Shown here one piece after another: positions 1 to 12,459 of a DNA stretch of 64,000 bases. The notes below the pieces were generated by a model. It was not told the DNA's origin. It saw only the letters and a list, made by a program, of their open reading frames with translations, and searched no databases. A program made the translations under genes and the position numbers. The stretch covers positions 35,638,501 to 35,702,500 of the forward strand of contig CP142452.1 in the NCBI GenBank assembly GCA_038049695.1, given 5' to 3'. This stretch comes from Cinnamomum chago (lineage: Eukaryota > Streptophyta > Magnoliopsida > Laurales > Lauraceae). Numbering within the stretch: the stretch's first letter is position 1; each line of letters starts with the position of its first letter.

Positions 1-804
1 TTAACCACTTTTAGTTATCAGGATATCATAGGGTGCAATTGAGTACTTTCTTAGTTCACATCTATTTGGATATGCTTTTATTATTTGAATCAAGATCCTG
101 TTGTGGCCTTCTGATTTGTGTGGAGTGACAGTTCCTTTAAGTTTTTGTTTGAATCAAGATCCTGTTGTGGCCTTCTGATTTGTTAGTGAGAGGTTGGATT
201 CTATATCTAACATGCATTCTATATGTTGGATTCTATGTTCCCCATAGGTTTGAAGGTTTCGGTGGCTAGATCATTTCCCAATCAGTTTGTAATACTCCCA
301 ATAGTTGAAAGACTATTTGGATGGGTGGAGAAAGTATACACGTCTAATAATCTTCCTTCATCAATTTATGTTCGCTTCTTTTGCCTTAGCATTTGGAACC
401 ATTGTTTCTTGGTTGGGATTTACTTAATCTTCATGGGGTTATTACAATACTGGTTTGGGTCAATATGATGCATCGACTAGCCTTGGAGAAATGGAATTGT
501 TCCTCATTCCCAACTTTCTAGAAATTCAATCTTTTTAAGTCAATAACTCTGGAATCTATGCACTTCCCAAATCCAGAATAGGGATAACTTACTGAAAACT
601 TTTTGGTACTTGGGCTACCTAGAATGACTTTATCAGAATTTTCTTTTGTGTGCATCGGTGTATCCTCCCTTTATAACAATAAAATGTATTTTGTTTCTTG
701 GTTTCAGTAACCTAAATGTTAGTCTCCTGTATTTAAGTATTTTCATTCATGTTAAACTTTGATTCTTGCCATTAATGCTAATGATGGTGTTATTTATGTA
801 ATAG
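1..804. other. Host non-coding DNA upstream of the chromomethylase exons
   Basis: AT-rich DNA with no recognisable coding segment. A short open stretch at 223-468 has no family signature and runs into intron-like sequence, so I do not call it a gene. The segment probably represents intron sequence of the decayed chromomethylase gene that follows, because the first visible exon starts after a TAG acceptor near 802-804. It holds one direct duplication, listed separately. Confidence 0.5.
84..183. repeat. 36-bp direct repeat, 64-bp period
   Basis: A 36-base segment at 84-119 is repeated without a visible mismatch at 148-183, separated by 28 bases. This looks like a small recent local duplication in host intronic DNA. 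Confidence 0.85.
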
Positions 805-1672
805 AGAATACAAGGGCCAGCAGTGAGACATCGTCATCTATTTCAAGTGAGCTTGTCACTGATGGGGCTGAAGATTCTTCCTCTGATCATGGATCTGAAA
901 AATCAGAGATGAAATTACTAGATTTGTATTTTGGTTGTGGGGCGATGTTAATAGGCTTGTGCCTTGGAGCTAATATTGCAGGGGTCAATCTTGTCAAAGT
1001 AAGCCTCCCATTCTTGCCTATTCTGTCTTCAAGTTTTTGTTGTGTTTACATGTAATTTACTACTTACATTGGCATTTGTAGAGGTGGGTTGTGGATCTAA
1101 ATAAATACGCTTGTCAGAGCCTTAAAAGAGAACCACCCCGAGACGGAGGTATATTTATTCTTCCACATCGGCTGCTGTTAAATGTTTTATTATTATTATT
1201 GTTGTTGTTTTTTAAAATGCTCCCAATTGATTGGCCTTACAGAATTTTAAAATGTTTATTTAGGAAGATTGCTCAAAAGCTTGTCTTTTATTTCTTGCTT
1301 CAGTTAAAGTTTAAACTTTACTTCACTTAAAATTTTAAGTTTAGATTCTATTTTCTCATTCTTATAAGGATTTGACTTTCAGGTGAGAAATGAAAAGGCA
1401 GATGATTTTTTGTTGTTGTTAAAAGAATGGTAAAAACTCTGCAAGCATTTTTCTTTACTTGGCAATATCAAAGTGCAATCAAGAAGCTCAGATGCAATCT
1501 TTAGTGAAGAAGATGATGAGGTTGATGAAGATATTGAGGAGGAAGCGAAGACTCCATCTGGTGAATTTGAAGTAGGGAAGCTAGTTGGTATTTGTTTTGG
1601 TGATTTGAATGAAATTGGTGTTCAGGGCTTGAAATTCAAGGCAATCTTTCACCTTGCTGGTTATGTTCCTTG
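805..1672 (+). pseudogene. Chromomethylase (CMT3-like) pseudogene, four exons
   Basis: Chromomethylases are plant nuclear cytosine-5 DNA methyltransferases that maintain CHG methylation on transposons; they combine a BAH domain, a chromodomain and the catalytic domain. Seen here: exon 1 (about 805-998) ends with catalytic motif I, LLDLYFGCGAMLIGLCLGAN, in the usual form for plant CMTs, and is followed by a GTAAG donor. Exon 2 (1082-1148) reads RWVVDLNKYACQSLK after a TAG acceptor. Exon 3 (1383-1430) reads VRNEKADDFLLLLKEW. It continues through a TAA at 1431-1433, where the family normally has Glu, into an acidic stretch. That stretch ends with the start of the chromodomain region (FEVGKLVGICFGD, GLKFK) near 1640. 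Exon 2 also seems to hold one extra base near 1128, since NHPETE of the family reads as EPPRDG. The BAH part would lie left of the window. The PCQ catalytic motif IV and later exons are not visible before element F at 2759. A dead, truncated copy is therefore the best reading. Confidence 0.85.
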
Positions 1673-2758
1673 ATATAATTTTTATATTTCACACACACAT
1701 ACATGGTGGAAGGTGTCGTTTGTATGGAAAGTTCTAATAATGATGGACCCTAGCCAACAAAAATAGGATCAATCTAAATGTCTAGTCCATTCATGGGTTC
1801 AAATTTTATGACTTCATATTAATTGAAAGATCCATGACCTAATAGTCTTGTCCATTCGTGGGTTCAAGACCCCATGGTCCGGTGACTATCCACAGTTTTT
1901 TTTTTTTGTGTGTGTGTGTGTGTTTTGGGGGTGGGGTGGGGTGGGGTGTATTTACTTCTACCATAACTTAGAAAAAAAGGATTCCATGCAACAGAAAAGA
2001 AGATTAGTTTAGGTGTAGACTGTTGTTTTGTTTTTCTTATATTTGAGTTCTTCTTTTTTCTCTGTTATTCATTTTTCTTTTTTGCATTTATTTTATCATC
2101 TATTGGTTGAATTTGAGTGTACCATCACCTCACATATATGAACAGATATGGACAAGATGCTGGTGTCGTAGGATACCGGCATCCCACGTACGAGTAGATG
2201 GTCTCTCACAATCTCATAATCATGCTTAAAACTGTTACAACAGTAGCATCCGAGCTCGATCCGACGGTAGCAACTGAAAAGGGAATGCTCGATTCTGTCA
2301 AATATAGAGCCCAAGTAGATAAAAGTTTGGTTCTAGAACAGAAGGTAAAAGAAAAAAAGTTAGTTTACATGTTTCAATTTTTGTTGTTTTTTTTTTTTTT
2401 TTTTTGTATATTGGATTGATGAACGTAAGTTTTTTGTTCCTCTTTTTGGGGTCTGAGTTTGTGTTTGCTCATGATGTTGTGATGTGTGTGGTGGTTGGTT
2501 TTTTTAAAATAGAGGAACAATTGGAATGAAATGGGTTATTTGTTCCCTCTATTGAAATGGTTTATCTCTTGTTTTTCTATTTTTAGTTATGTTGTTGGTA
2601 TCATGCATTTGTTTTATATTGAGTTTCTTGTTCTTATTCTGATTTCTATTTTTAGATGAATGAGTTGGGTTTTGGGTATCTCTTGTTTTTGCTAATGGCT
2701 AGTTGGAATGAGACAGAGGAGTTTTGATCAGGATTTTCTCATGGGTCCTTGGCAAAAA
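1673..2758. other. Host intronic or intergenic DNA, no recognisable gene
   Basis: This stretch is low-complexity and T-rich. It contains a GT dinucleotide run with an adjacent G-rich array (about 1910-1948) and a T-rich run near 2387-2406. An open stretch at 2198-2344 (beginning MVSHNLIIMLKTV) matches no family I recognise, and a stop lies directly before its ATG, so I do not call it a gene. Chromomethylase exons that should follow are not seen. Confidence 0.5.
1927..1946 (+). repeat. G-quadruplex-type motif, G-runs with one-base loops
   Basis: Four runs of four to five G separated by single T bases, directly following a GT dinucleotide repeat. This fits the classic four-run quadruplex pattern with the shortest possible loops. 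It sits in decayed intronic DNA on the same strand as the chromomethylase remnant. Confidence 0.85.
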
Positions 2759-4277
2759 TGAAAGTCCAAGATCGAATCCGGGGGGGGGGGGGGGGTTGAA
2801 TAGGGTGAGCTCAAATAACTAGACCACTTTTAATTCTCTTTGCTTTTAAGTCTTTTATGCTTTGAAGAAGAATTGTAAATCAACCAAGATAACATCATCC
2901 ATAAAAGGAAAGCATAAAGACAATCACCATAACACAGGCATATATAGTGGGTCGGGCAAATTGCCTACATCCACTCCCGGTACACCTACCGGATTTCACT
3001 AACTCCAAATAAGGTTTAGGATCTCCTCAAACCTTACAATTCATCACTATGCTTTTCAAGGCTAAGCATAAACCTTTACAACATAAACTATGCTTTTCAA
3101 GGCTAAGCATAAACCTTAACAACTAGAAGTTTTCTCTTAAGAAATATGCCTATGAGTGCATGGATTAAGAGATCTATTTAAGTGCAAAAGAGTGCCTCTA
3201 AATAGGCTAAATAGAAAGTGAAAACTCAACTTCTAGAAACATGCATATGGATGACAAAGTCTATGAATGATGCATTTACTAGAAATTACTCTCTCTTTTT
3301 GAAAAGATAAAACCTTGAATGAAGCAAAGATGACAATCATATGTTTGAGAAAGAGTTGTTTGTCTAACACATGACTTTAACAAAGAGAACTAACTTGTTT
3401 TCAAAGAAGATATACTAAAGTCTAACAAGTTGATTTTGAAACAAGAAACCAATTTCATGTGTAACAAAGACAATATGTTGTACTCATAAAGCTTATGAGA
3501 TTTCTAAAGTACTAAGCATGTTATGAAGAACAACATTGTAATAGAAAAGCATCTTGTTAATCATGCATTGAAAGAAATCAAAAGAGTGAAACAAAACATG
3601 ATTTTAAAAGACTTAGGATTAAAGAAAGCACACCCAGTTGGAGATCAAAGGTTGAATCAAGGGAATCGCTTCATAATCCCTTCAAAGATGCTCTTAAAAA
3701 GTTGCTAGTCCTTGGCCTCAAAAGTCTCTTGAGATTCAGCAACTTTTTCCAAACAAAAAAGCCACTTTTTATAGAGAAAAAGTTCCTAACGGCTAGTCCC
3801 CGGTCGACTTGGTACAGGGCCGGGTCGACCGGGTACTCACAACGGCTAGAAAACAGACCGTTGGAGCTTCAGAACCCTGTCGACCTGCAGTGTGGCCGGT
3901 CGACAGGTCGACCTGAAGAGTGCCCAGAATTCTGAAATGTTTAGAAATTTGCAACTTTGGAGGGCACTTTCCAAGGGACTTTGAGAACCATTTCACAAGC
4001 ATGAATTCATGACAGAAAGAAGATGAAAACTGAATTTCTAAAGCCATGAAAACTCCAAAACAAAATAATGATTTTAAAGAGGGAGACTTTTGGAAAGCTA
4101 GAATGATTTTAAGAGACAAACTGAATTGAAAACCATGCATATCACATGATGAAAACAACGATTATGAAAGAAAAATATGCATGAAGATCCTAAGAATAAG
4201 ACCATGAATGAATGAGAGGTCAAGCTTATGAAAATGAATGCATCCTATCAAATTGCAACAAAGCAAAAACTCTAACA
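2759..4277 (-). repeat. Element F 3' LTR
   Basis: A TG...CA bounded LTR of 1519 bp, nearly identical to the copy at 11411-12992. It contains a run of G bases at about 2780-2796, a TATA-like site on the - strand at 3766-3773 and five GTCGAC palindromes between 3803 and 3912. A short open stretch present in both LTRs (3523-3708 and 12180-12365, + strand) is antisense to the element and is not called a gene. Confidence 0.93.
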
Positions 4278-4290
4278 ATCTCCCCCTTTG
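4278..4290 (-). other. Element F polypurine tract
   Basis: A purine run (CAAAGGGGGAGAT on the - strand) directly inside the 3' LTR, as expected for the plus-strand primer of a copia element. Confidence 0.9.
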
Positions 4291-4689
4291 CAATTTGATG
4301 GCAACTTCTTGAAGCTTGAACTCTCTCTCAATCTCCTTTGAATCTTGGACGGCAACTTCTTTGGATATTTAAGGAGCTTTGGATATTTGGGAGCATTTGG
4401 ATATTTTGGAGCTTTGGATTTTCCTTGCAGGAGCGACGACATAAGACGACCAACCTAGAAGCTATACAAAATAACACTCTAGGCAAAGCTACTCCCCCTC
4501 AACAATAGCGACCTTTGAATCTTCTCCCCCTCAATTGGTGAATACCTTGGGGAACAATTGATATTTTCTCTCCCCTTTTGACATCTAATTGCAAAGGAGC
4601 CTGCCCATCAAAGATAAAACATACAACCTTGTTAGTAACACCTGTTTATAAGAGATATAAAAATAAAATGTGGAACAAGTGATTAGCCA

Positions 4690-7600
4690 ACAAGAATTTA
4701 AAAATCAGGGCAAGGGCCAATGCCCAATTGATGTCTCAATTTTATGAAACGATCATTTCCAAGGGGTTTAGTAAATAAGTCAGCCAATTGGGTATCTGTA
4801 GGAACAAACAATAACTCAATAGTGCCTTGGTCAGCATGATCACGTAAGAAATGATAGCGAATGTCAATGTGCTTAGTGCGAGAGTGCTGAACCGGATTTT
4901 TAGAGATACTAATGGCACTAGAGTTATCACACATGATAGGCATGCATTGTTGTGGAACATTATAATCTAACAAAGTTTGTTTCATCCACAACAGTTGGGC
5001 ACAGCAGCTACCTGCAGCAATATATTCAGCTTCTGCAGTAGACAAGGATACATAATTTTGCTTTTTGCTATGCTAGGCTACTAAGCAGTTTCCTAAGAAA
5101 TAGCAACAGCCACTAGTGCTTTTCCTATCATCTATTGATCCTGCCCAATCTGCATCACTATATCCAATTAATTGCAGAGTTGAGTCATGAGGATATCAGA
5201 TACCATAATGAGAAGTCCCATTAATATATCTTATGATATCTTTAACAGCTTTAATATGAGATTCTCGGGGATCAGATTGATACCTCGCACATATTCCAAC
5301 ACTAAAAGAGATATCAGGTCTGCTAGCAGTGAGATAGAGAAGGCTTTTTATCATGCTCCTATAAAGTTTTTGGTCAACTTTCTTACCCCGAAGGTCACTA
5401 GAGATTTTAGTATTGGAGCCCATGGGATTGCAACTAGTCTTAGATTCTCCTAAGCCAAACTTTTTCACTATTTCTAGAGCAAACTTGGATTGACTAAGAA
5501 AGATACCATGATCAGTCTGACTAACTTGTAATCCTAGAAAGAACTGAAGGGGTCCTACCAAACTCATTTCAAACGTGGAGCTCATTAACTGAGAAAAACC
5601 TTGAGCAAGTTGATTAGATGTGGATCCAAAAACAATGTCGCCAACATATATCTGAGCAATGAGTATATCTTTATCAACCTTTTTAATGAAGAGAGTGTTA
5701 GTTTTATGGTCTCAATACCATGGGTATATGATGTAATAAATTGATTAATTTCTTTATTTATCAATACAATTCATGTTTTTCCTTTCATGAGATGAATGAT
5801 GTTTTATATACTTGCACATAACCAATACAAAAGACATAATGACTCATGAGATGAACCGGAGTCCATGAGTGTACTAGATGTAATACATGTGTATGGATGA
5901 GATCCACATACATGAGACATGTATTGCAAATCTTATACTCGAATATGTTCACAACCAGTGATGAGATTGGACATCTCATCTGACAAGGTTGCAGCGCCTT
6001 GATCACTATGAGATAGTGTGATTTGTCTCGATCATCGAAATGTAAGATTCCAGATCATGGTGCTGGTACATTGGACGTATTGAAGGACCATGAGAAACAC
6101 CTTATATACACTGTCTTTATTTTAATGTCTGCTCTCATAATTCCCTAGCAATAGGCTCATAATCCTGAGACATTAATGAACTCAAGTTTCTATCTATGCA
6201 TTTGCTTTGAGTCACCAATGAGTGAGGCCAACTGTAGGTCAACACCTCAGTGATTTGGGTACGTGGTAGTAGAGTTGTGGGAACATTCAATGGTCAAGAT
6301 AGAATCTATCTTTAATATCCCCTTGTGCCAATTAATGGATTTATCATGGGTAAGTGCGCACCCATTCCGATTAAGAGTTAATTGGATCGGTACCAAATGA
6401 TCATTATAATTAATTGGGGCTCAAGGATAATAAGATATGGATCTAATTTGGTGGACAGGTCCATTTGATCCATGGATATAAATGGAGGGGCCTACTTGTG
6501 GTACTGAGGAAGTTTAGGGTCTTCATTGTAATTTATTCCTAAGACTGGAGTGCAATTGCATTTATATAGTGAAGTTATTTGCAATTAACTGTGGGCCCGG
6601 ATTGCACATGAGATGTGGGGTCGCGTGTCCCAGTTGGAGCCAGCTTTCTAAAGAATCCCTAGTGGTCCCCACGCTAGCCCAAGTTATTAGAAAGATACTA
6701 ATTCTACTTGAACTCTAAAAGGAAGGTTACTATTTCTATTTAAAGTGAGACTTCTAATAGTGGTAACGGTAAGCTACTAATTATTAATGGAAGTAGGACT
6801 TCTATTTTAATTAGAAAGGAGAAAGCTACTAATTGTTATGGAAGTGAGACTTCTATGGCAACTAGCAAGGGAGATGTTTACTAATTTGTAATGGGAGTTA
6901 ACCTTCTATTTCAAATAGGAAAAAAGGAGTTATGGAGGGCTATAAATAGAGGAATCATCCCCTCTTGGTCATCCATAACATATAGAGCACTTTCAGCTCC
7001 TTTGTACAAGAGTTGCACAAGTCATCTTCCTCTCTAAGTTCCCCTCTTTCACCTTTAGTTCCTTAGAGTTACTAGTTAGGTTTTCTTTTGAAGATTCCAC
7101 CATCTTCTTGAGAAAAGAGATCTAATACGGGTTATAGCGTGGAAGATCAAAAGGAGTTGAAGATTCTGAATTGGATTGTGAAGTTGTTCATCATCAAAGT
7201 AAAGAACTCAAATCCTCCATTAGAGCACAACAAAGCTCCAAAGGTATATCTACATCCTTGTATGTTGTGGATTTCGTGGTTGCATGTTTATGTGCTATTT
7301 TCTATCTTCCAGATAGTATTTGTTGTTGTATATGTCTATGAGATTGAGGGAATTACATCCTGGATTGGGCTTGTTGCATTCTAGACAATTGATCCCTGCA
7401 TCAAGTGGGTCAAAAGTTTTGAAACCTGTCTGGAAGGCCCACCTATATTCCAACAGAGAGTCTTGTCCACATTCCCACATTCATATCCATTTTCAAGTAA
7501 GTGACTTGTAAGCTTTTCATACCAGGCTCTTGGAGCTTGTTTCAATCCATAGAGCCTTTTTCAACTTAAAAACATATTCTAGGTGATGAGGATCCTCGAA

Positions 7601-8110
7601 GCCTTGAGGTTGAGTAACATACACATCTTCCTCAATTTCACCATTTAAAAAGGCACTCTTCACATCCATTTGAAACAGTTTAATCTTCATGCTGCTGGCA
7701 TAGGCTAGTAAAATTCGAATAGACTCCAACCGAGCTACAGGGGCAAAGGTTTCCTCAAAATCAATTCCTTCAACTTGAGCATACCCTTTGGCTACAAGTC
7801 TAGCTTTGTTCCTTATAACATTTCCTGATTCATCCAACTTGTTCTTGAAAATCCATTTGGTGCCAATTTGGCTTTTGCCTTCAGGAAGAGGTACAAGATC
7901 CCACACAGCATTCTTTTTAAATTGATTTAGCTCTTCTTGCATGGCATCAATCCATTCAGACTTGGTTTCTGCTTCAGTGAAGTTCTTGAGCTCAATTTGT
8001 GAAACAAAGGAATAGTGAGCACACAGATTATGAACCTGTCTTCTTGTCATGACTCCTTTTGTGATGTCTCCAATGACATTATCCAAGTTGTGATTTCTTA
8101 ATAACTTTGT
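4690..8110 (-). pseudogene. Element F RT and RNase H region, split by a solo LTR
   Basis: On the - strand the copia RT starts with [34 protein letters not shown] and [18 protein letters not shown], typical of SIRE-lineage RT. RT continues beyond the inserted LTR (5696-7455) as LQFFLGLQVSQTDHGIFLSQ. It is followed by copia RNase H with STAEAEYIAAGSCCAQLLWM, a CDNSSAI active-site segment and ADLFTKPLG, which is the family's usual C-terminus. The region is a fossil and is broken. Confidence 0.93.
5696..7455 (+). mobile_element. Solo LTR of the Angela/BARE-like family (family of D)
   Basis: A 1760-bp TG...CA sequence in + orientation that matches the reverse complement of element D's LTRs (27384-29145 and 34790-36551) along its whole length. 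It is flanked by the 5-bp duplication GAGAG (5691-5695 and 7456-7460), so it is a solo LTR left after LTR-LTR recombination of a full insertion into element F. A TATA box (TATAAATA) is at 6951-6958. Short open stretches within it are not genes. It must be younger than F. Confidence 0.95.
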
Positions 8111-8199
8111 GGGCATAGTAGGGACTGAGGGGATTTCTTCTTCAATTTCAGATGAAATAGGCTGCTCAACTAAGGTCGCTTCTTCGGGATTTCTTCTTC

Positions 8200-11100
8200 A
8201 ATTTCAGATGGAATAGGCTGCTCAACTAAGGTCTCTTCTTCATCATGAAGAACTTTCTTAATTTGATTAGTCTTGTCAAAGACAACATGAGCTGATTCCA
8301 TAACAGCCATCAATCTGAGGTTGAACACTCTATAAGCCTTGCTTTTATCAGAATACCCTAAGAAGATCCCTTCATCAGATTTGGAATCGAACTTTTCAAG
8401 CTGTTCTCTATCTCTTAAAATATAGCACTTACTACTAAACACTCTAAGATAACCCAAATTTGGTTTTCTTCCAAAATACAGCTCATAAGGGGTTTTGTTG
8501 GTGTTCTTTGTCAAATAAACACGATTAATAAGATAGCAAGCAGTGTTTATAGCTTCAGCCCATAAGTTGCGAGGGAGATTTTTCTCATTAAGAAGAGTTC
8601 TGGCCATTTCTTGAATAACTCTATTTCTTCTTTCAGCTACTCCATTTTGCTGGGGAGTTTTTAGAGCAGAGAATTGATGATTGATCCCATGGCTTTCACA
8701 AAAGTCTGCAAATCTTTCATTTTCAAATTCGCCTCCATGATCACTTCTTATCTTCTTAATTTTGTAGTCCTTTTCAACTTGAATTTTCTTGCAGATCCTT
8801 ATGATATTATCTACTACATCTGATTTCGCATGAAGAAAGGCTACCCATCCAAATCTCGAATAATCATCAACCATAACTAAGATATACTTTCTCCCACCAA
8901 TACTCTGAACAGGTGCAGGTCCAATGAGGTCCATATGAATGAGTTCAAGAGGACGAGCAGAGGATATGTCTTTTATACCTTTAAAACTTTTCTTGATTTG
9001 TTTACCCATTTGACAAGCCTTGCACAATTCAGATTTGTAATCATCTAATTTGGGTATTCCTCTAACAATTTCTTTCTTGGATAAGATCTTCATCAGTTTG
9101 TAATTTATATGTCCCATTCTTTGATGCCACAACTGATTTTCTTGAACTTTTGACATTAAACACATGGATTCATTCTCACAACATTCTTCTATGGTGTAGA
9201 TGTTATCTTTAGTGCGTAATCCAGTGAGTAGAACTTTGTGGGATTTCTCATCCAGAACTTTGCAAGATTTGCTATAAAAAACAACTTTGTTTCCTTTATC
9301 ACATAACTGACTTATGCTCAAGAGATTATGCTTTAAGCCATCCACAAGGAAAACATCTTTTAACGTAGGCATTTGATCTCCTCCAACACATCCTTTTCCA
9401 ATAATCTGAGCTTTCCGATTATCTCCAAATGACACATTTCCTCCATCATAGTCCTCAAGCGTGATAAATCTAGAACGGTCTCCAGTCATATGTTTGGAGC
9501 AACCACTATCCAAAAACCATCTAGAGTTTTCCTTAACTTTAAGAGTTGTTTGAATTAGAAAGTTCTTGACACTTTTCTCTTTTTCAATCCAAGTAGCCTT
9601 AATGAAGGTAGAGGTAGTAGTCTTGGGAACAAATTTAAAGGGAGCTCTAGAAAGATGATTTTGAGACATCCTAAACTTAAAAGGACAATTTGGAACTAGA
9701 TGACCTATTTGATTGCAAAAGTGACAAGTCCATCTAGAGGAAAAGAAGATTTTATCTATAGGTTTGAAATGAGTCCTAGATATATGTTGAAAGTTATTCT
9801 TCTTGCTACTAGAGGAGCATTCAAAACCTATACCATTCTTGTTACCAAAACTTTTGTTCATACCTAACATTTGATAGAATTTGTCATTTCCCAAGGTAAA
9901 TTTTTCAACAACATGTTTTCCCTTTTGAAGTTTCAATTGTAGAGATTCTGATTCTTGTTGACTAGATTCCAGCAGACATTGTAAATTATGAATTTCTTTT
10001 TCAGCTTTAGCTAGATTATCATTAGAGGTAGTCAACTTAGATTGAACACTTCTTATCTGATTGTCTTTCAAGATTAATTGATCTTTTACAACATTTAGAT
10101 CATTCACAAGCCTTTTAGATTCAATTTTTAAACTTTTATTTTTCTTGGTTATGACTTCACATAGTTCATATAGTTCCTCATAGGCTTGATGAATATCCGT
10201 TTCACTATTCTCATTATTTACTTCTTCTATTAAAACATTATGATCATTGTTTTCTTCAATGGGAGTAAAGAGAAGCCAAGAAGTGGAGTTATCATTATCT
10301 TCATCATTTTGAGGTTCATTATTGTCACTACTTTCATCTTCATCATCATCCCAAGTTATGTTCAAGACTTTCTTTCCTTTCTTATCTTTCTTTTCAGATT
10401 CTTTAGGGGAGGGACAATTTTGAGCGATGTGACCAAATCCTTTACAGTTGTAACATTGCCCATCCTTCTTGGTAAAAGATCCCCTTGAGTTCCTTTGAAA
10501 ATTTTCATTTCTAGAATCTTCAGAATTTTTATAGTTCTTTTTGTTTTTAAGGAAATTCTTAAACTTCTCAGCAAGTAAAATAGTGTTTTCATCATCACTC
10601 TCACTCTCATTGTCATTTTCTTTATGTTGGGAGCTAAGAGCTACACCTTTCTTCTTGCTAGGGACTTCAAAATCTAATTCATAAGTGAGAAGATTGCCTC
10701 TAAGTTCTATTTTGATCTTGTCAACATCTTTACTTTCAGTTATAGCTACTATCTTGGGTTTGAACTTTTTGGGGAGAGATCTTAATATTTTTCTAACAGC
10801 TTTGGACTCATCCATTTTCTCTCCTAGACCTATGAGGGAATTAACAATCTCCATGAATTTAGTATAGAACTCGTCAAAGGTTTCTTTCTCTTGCATTTTG
10901 AGTTCTTCATACTTAGTAGACAACATTTGGATTTTAGCAACTTTGACTTGATTAGTCCCTTCATGAGTGGTCTCTAAGGTATCCCACACTTCCTTAGCAG
11001 TAATACAATTTACTACCCTATTGAACTCTTCTTGGGACAAAGCACAAAACAAGGCATTTTTAGCTTTAGCATTTAGATTTGCCCTATTTTTCTCTCCTTG

Positions 11101-11331
11101 AGTCCAGTCTTTCTTAGGCTTATGCTTGATAGATATGACATGTCCTTCCGAATCTTGTTCAGTGATAATGGGTTCATGATACCCTTCTTCAATGATATTC
11201 CAAACATCTAGACTTTGAGATTCTAGAAAGACTTGCATCCTAATCTTCCAATATCGGTAATGGGAGCCATTAAACAAGGGTGGTCTATTAGTGGCATGAC
11301 CTTCTCCTAATTGGGATTGCATGGTGACCAC
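8200..11331 (-). CDS. Element F gag-protease-integrase region
   Basis: One long open frame of the SIRE-type gag-pol polyprotein. Residues 1-250 are the copia gag core (PPLFNGSHYRYWKIRM at the start). A CCHC knuckle lies at about 293-306 (CYNCKGFGHIAQNC) and a charged coiled coil at about 375-475. A second CCHC follows at about 536-549 (CHFCNQIGHLVPNC). The aspartic protease site is WFLDSGCSKHMT near 605-616. The GAG-pre-integrase zinc segment lies near 735-775, and the integrase core has D near 801, D near 865 (RSDHGGEF) and E near 900 (PQQNGVAERR). It belongs to the same element as the RT region downstream; only the element's own 5' LTR would drive it. Confidence 0.93.
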
Positions 11332-11395
11332 AAAAGCAAAAACTCACTCTAAGGATTCTAACTCTAGGTTGTTTAGACCTAAACAAGAGCACTTA

Positions 11396-11410
11396 GGCTC
11401 TGATACCAAT
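11396..11410 (-). other. Element F primer-binding site (initiator-Met tRNA)
   Basis: The - strand reads ATTGGTATCAGAGCC next to the 5' LTR, the common plant copia primer site complementary to initiator methionine tRNA. Confidence 0.93.
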
Positions 11411-12422
11411 TGAAAGTCCAAGATCGAATCCTAGAGGGAGGGGGGGGGGGGGGAGAATAGGGTGAGCTCAAATAACTAGACCACTTTTAATTCTCTTTGC
11501 TTTTAAGTCTTTTATGCTTTGAAGAAGAATTGTAAATCAACCAAGATAACATCATCCATAAAAAGAAAGCATAAAGACAATCACCATAACACAGGCATAT
11601 ATAGTGGTTCGGCCAAATTGCCTACATCCACTCCCGGTACACCTACCGGATTTCACTAATTCCAAATAAGGTTTAGGATCACCTCAAACCTTACAATTCA
11701 TCACTATGCTTTTCAAGGCTAAGCATAAACCTTTACAACATAAACTAGGCTTTTCAAGGCTAAGCATAAACCTTAACAACTAGGAGTTTTCTCTTAAGAA
11801 ATATGCCTATGAGTGCATGGATTAAGAGATCTATTTAAGTGCAAAAGAGTGCCTCTAAATAGGCTAAATAGAAAGTGAAAACTCAACTTCTAGAAACATG
11901 CATATGGATGACAAAGTCTATGAATGATGCATTTACTAGAAATTACTCTCTCTTTTTGAAAAGATAAAACCTTGAATGATGCAAAGATGACAATCATATG
12001 TTTGAGAAAGAGTTGTTTGTCTAACACATGACTTTAACAAAGAAAACTAACTTGTTTTCAAAGAAGATATACTAAAGTCTAACAAGTTGATTTTGAAACA
12101 AGAAACCAATTTCATGTGTAACAAAGACAATATGTTGTATTCATAAAGCTTATGAGATTTCTAAAGTACTAAGCATGTTATGAAGAACAACATTGTAATA
12201 GAAAAGCATCTTGTTAATCATGCATTGAAAGAAATCAAAAGAGTGAAACAAAACATGATTTTAAAAGACTTAGGATTAAAGAAAGCACACCCAGTTGGAG
12301 ATCAAAGGTTGAATCAAGGGAATCGCTTCATAATCCCTTCAAAGATGCTCTTAAAAAGTTGCTAGTCCTTGGCCTCAAAAGTCTCTTGAGATTCAGCAAC
12401 TTTTTCCAAACAAAAAAGCCAC

Positions 12423-12430
12423 TTTTTATA
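12423..12430 (-). promoter_or_regulatory. Element F TATA box
   Basis: TATAAAAA on the - strand in the middle of the 5' LTR, with the palindrome cluster beginning about 30 bp upstream. The 3' LTR has the same site at 3766-3773. Confidence 0.65.
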
Positions 12431-12459
12431 GAGAAAAAGTTCCCAACGGCTAGTCCCCG

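Noticed and set aside
223-468. 81-residue open stretch on the + strand
   Set aside because: It has no recognisable signature, lies in AT-rich DNA that appears to be intron, and partly overlaps repeated intronic sequence.
2198-2344. Open stretch MVSHNLIIMLKTV... as a possible host exon
   Set aside because: A stop lies directly before the ATG, I see no family match, and no convincing splice sites were found. It might still be a decayed exon, but I cannot support it.
3523-3935. Open stretches found identically in both LTRs of F as small genes
   Set aside because: They are antisense to the element, identical only because the LTRs are copies, and contain the GTCGAC cluster in translation.
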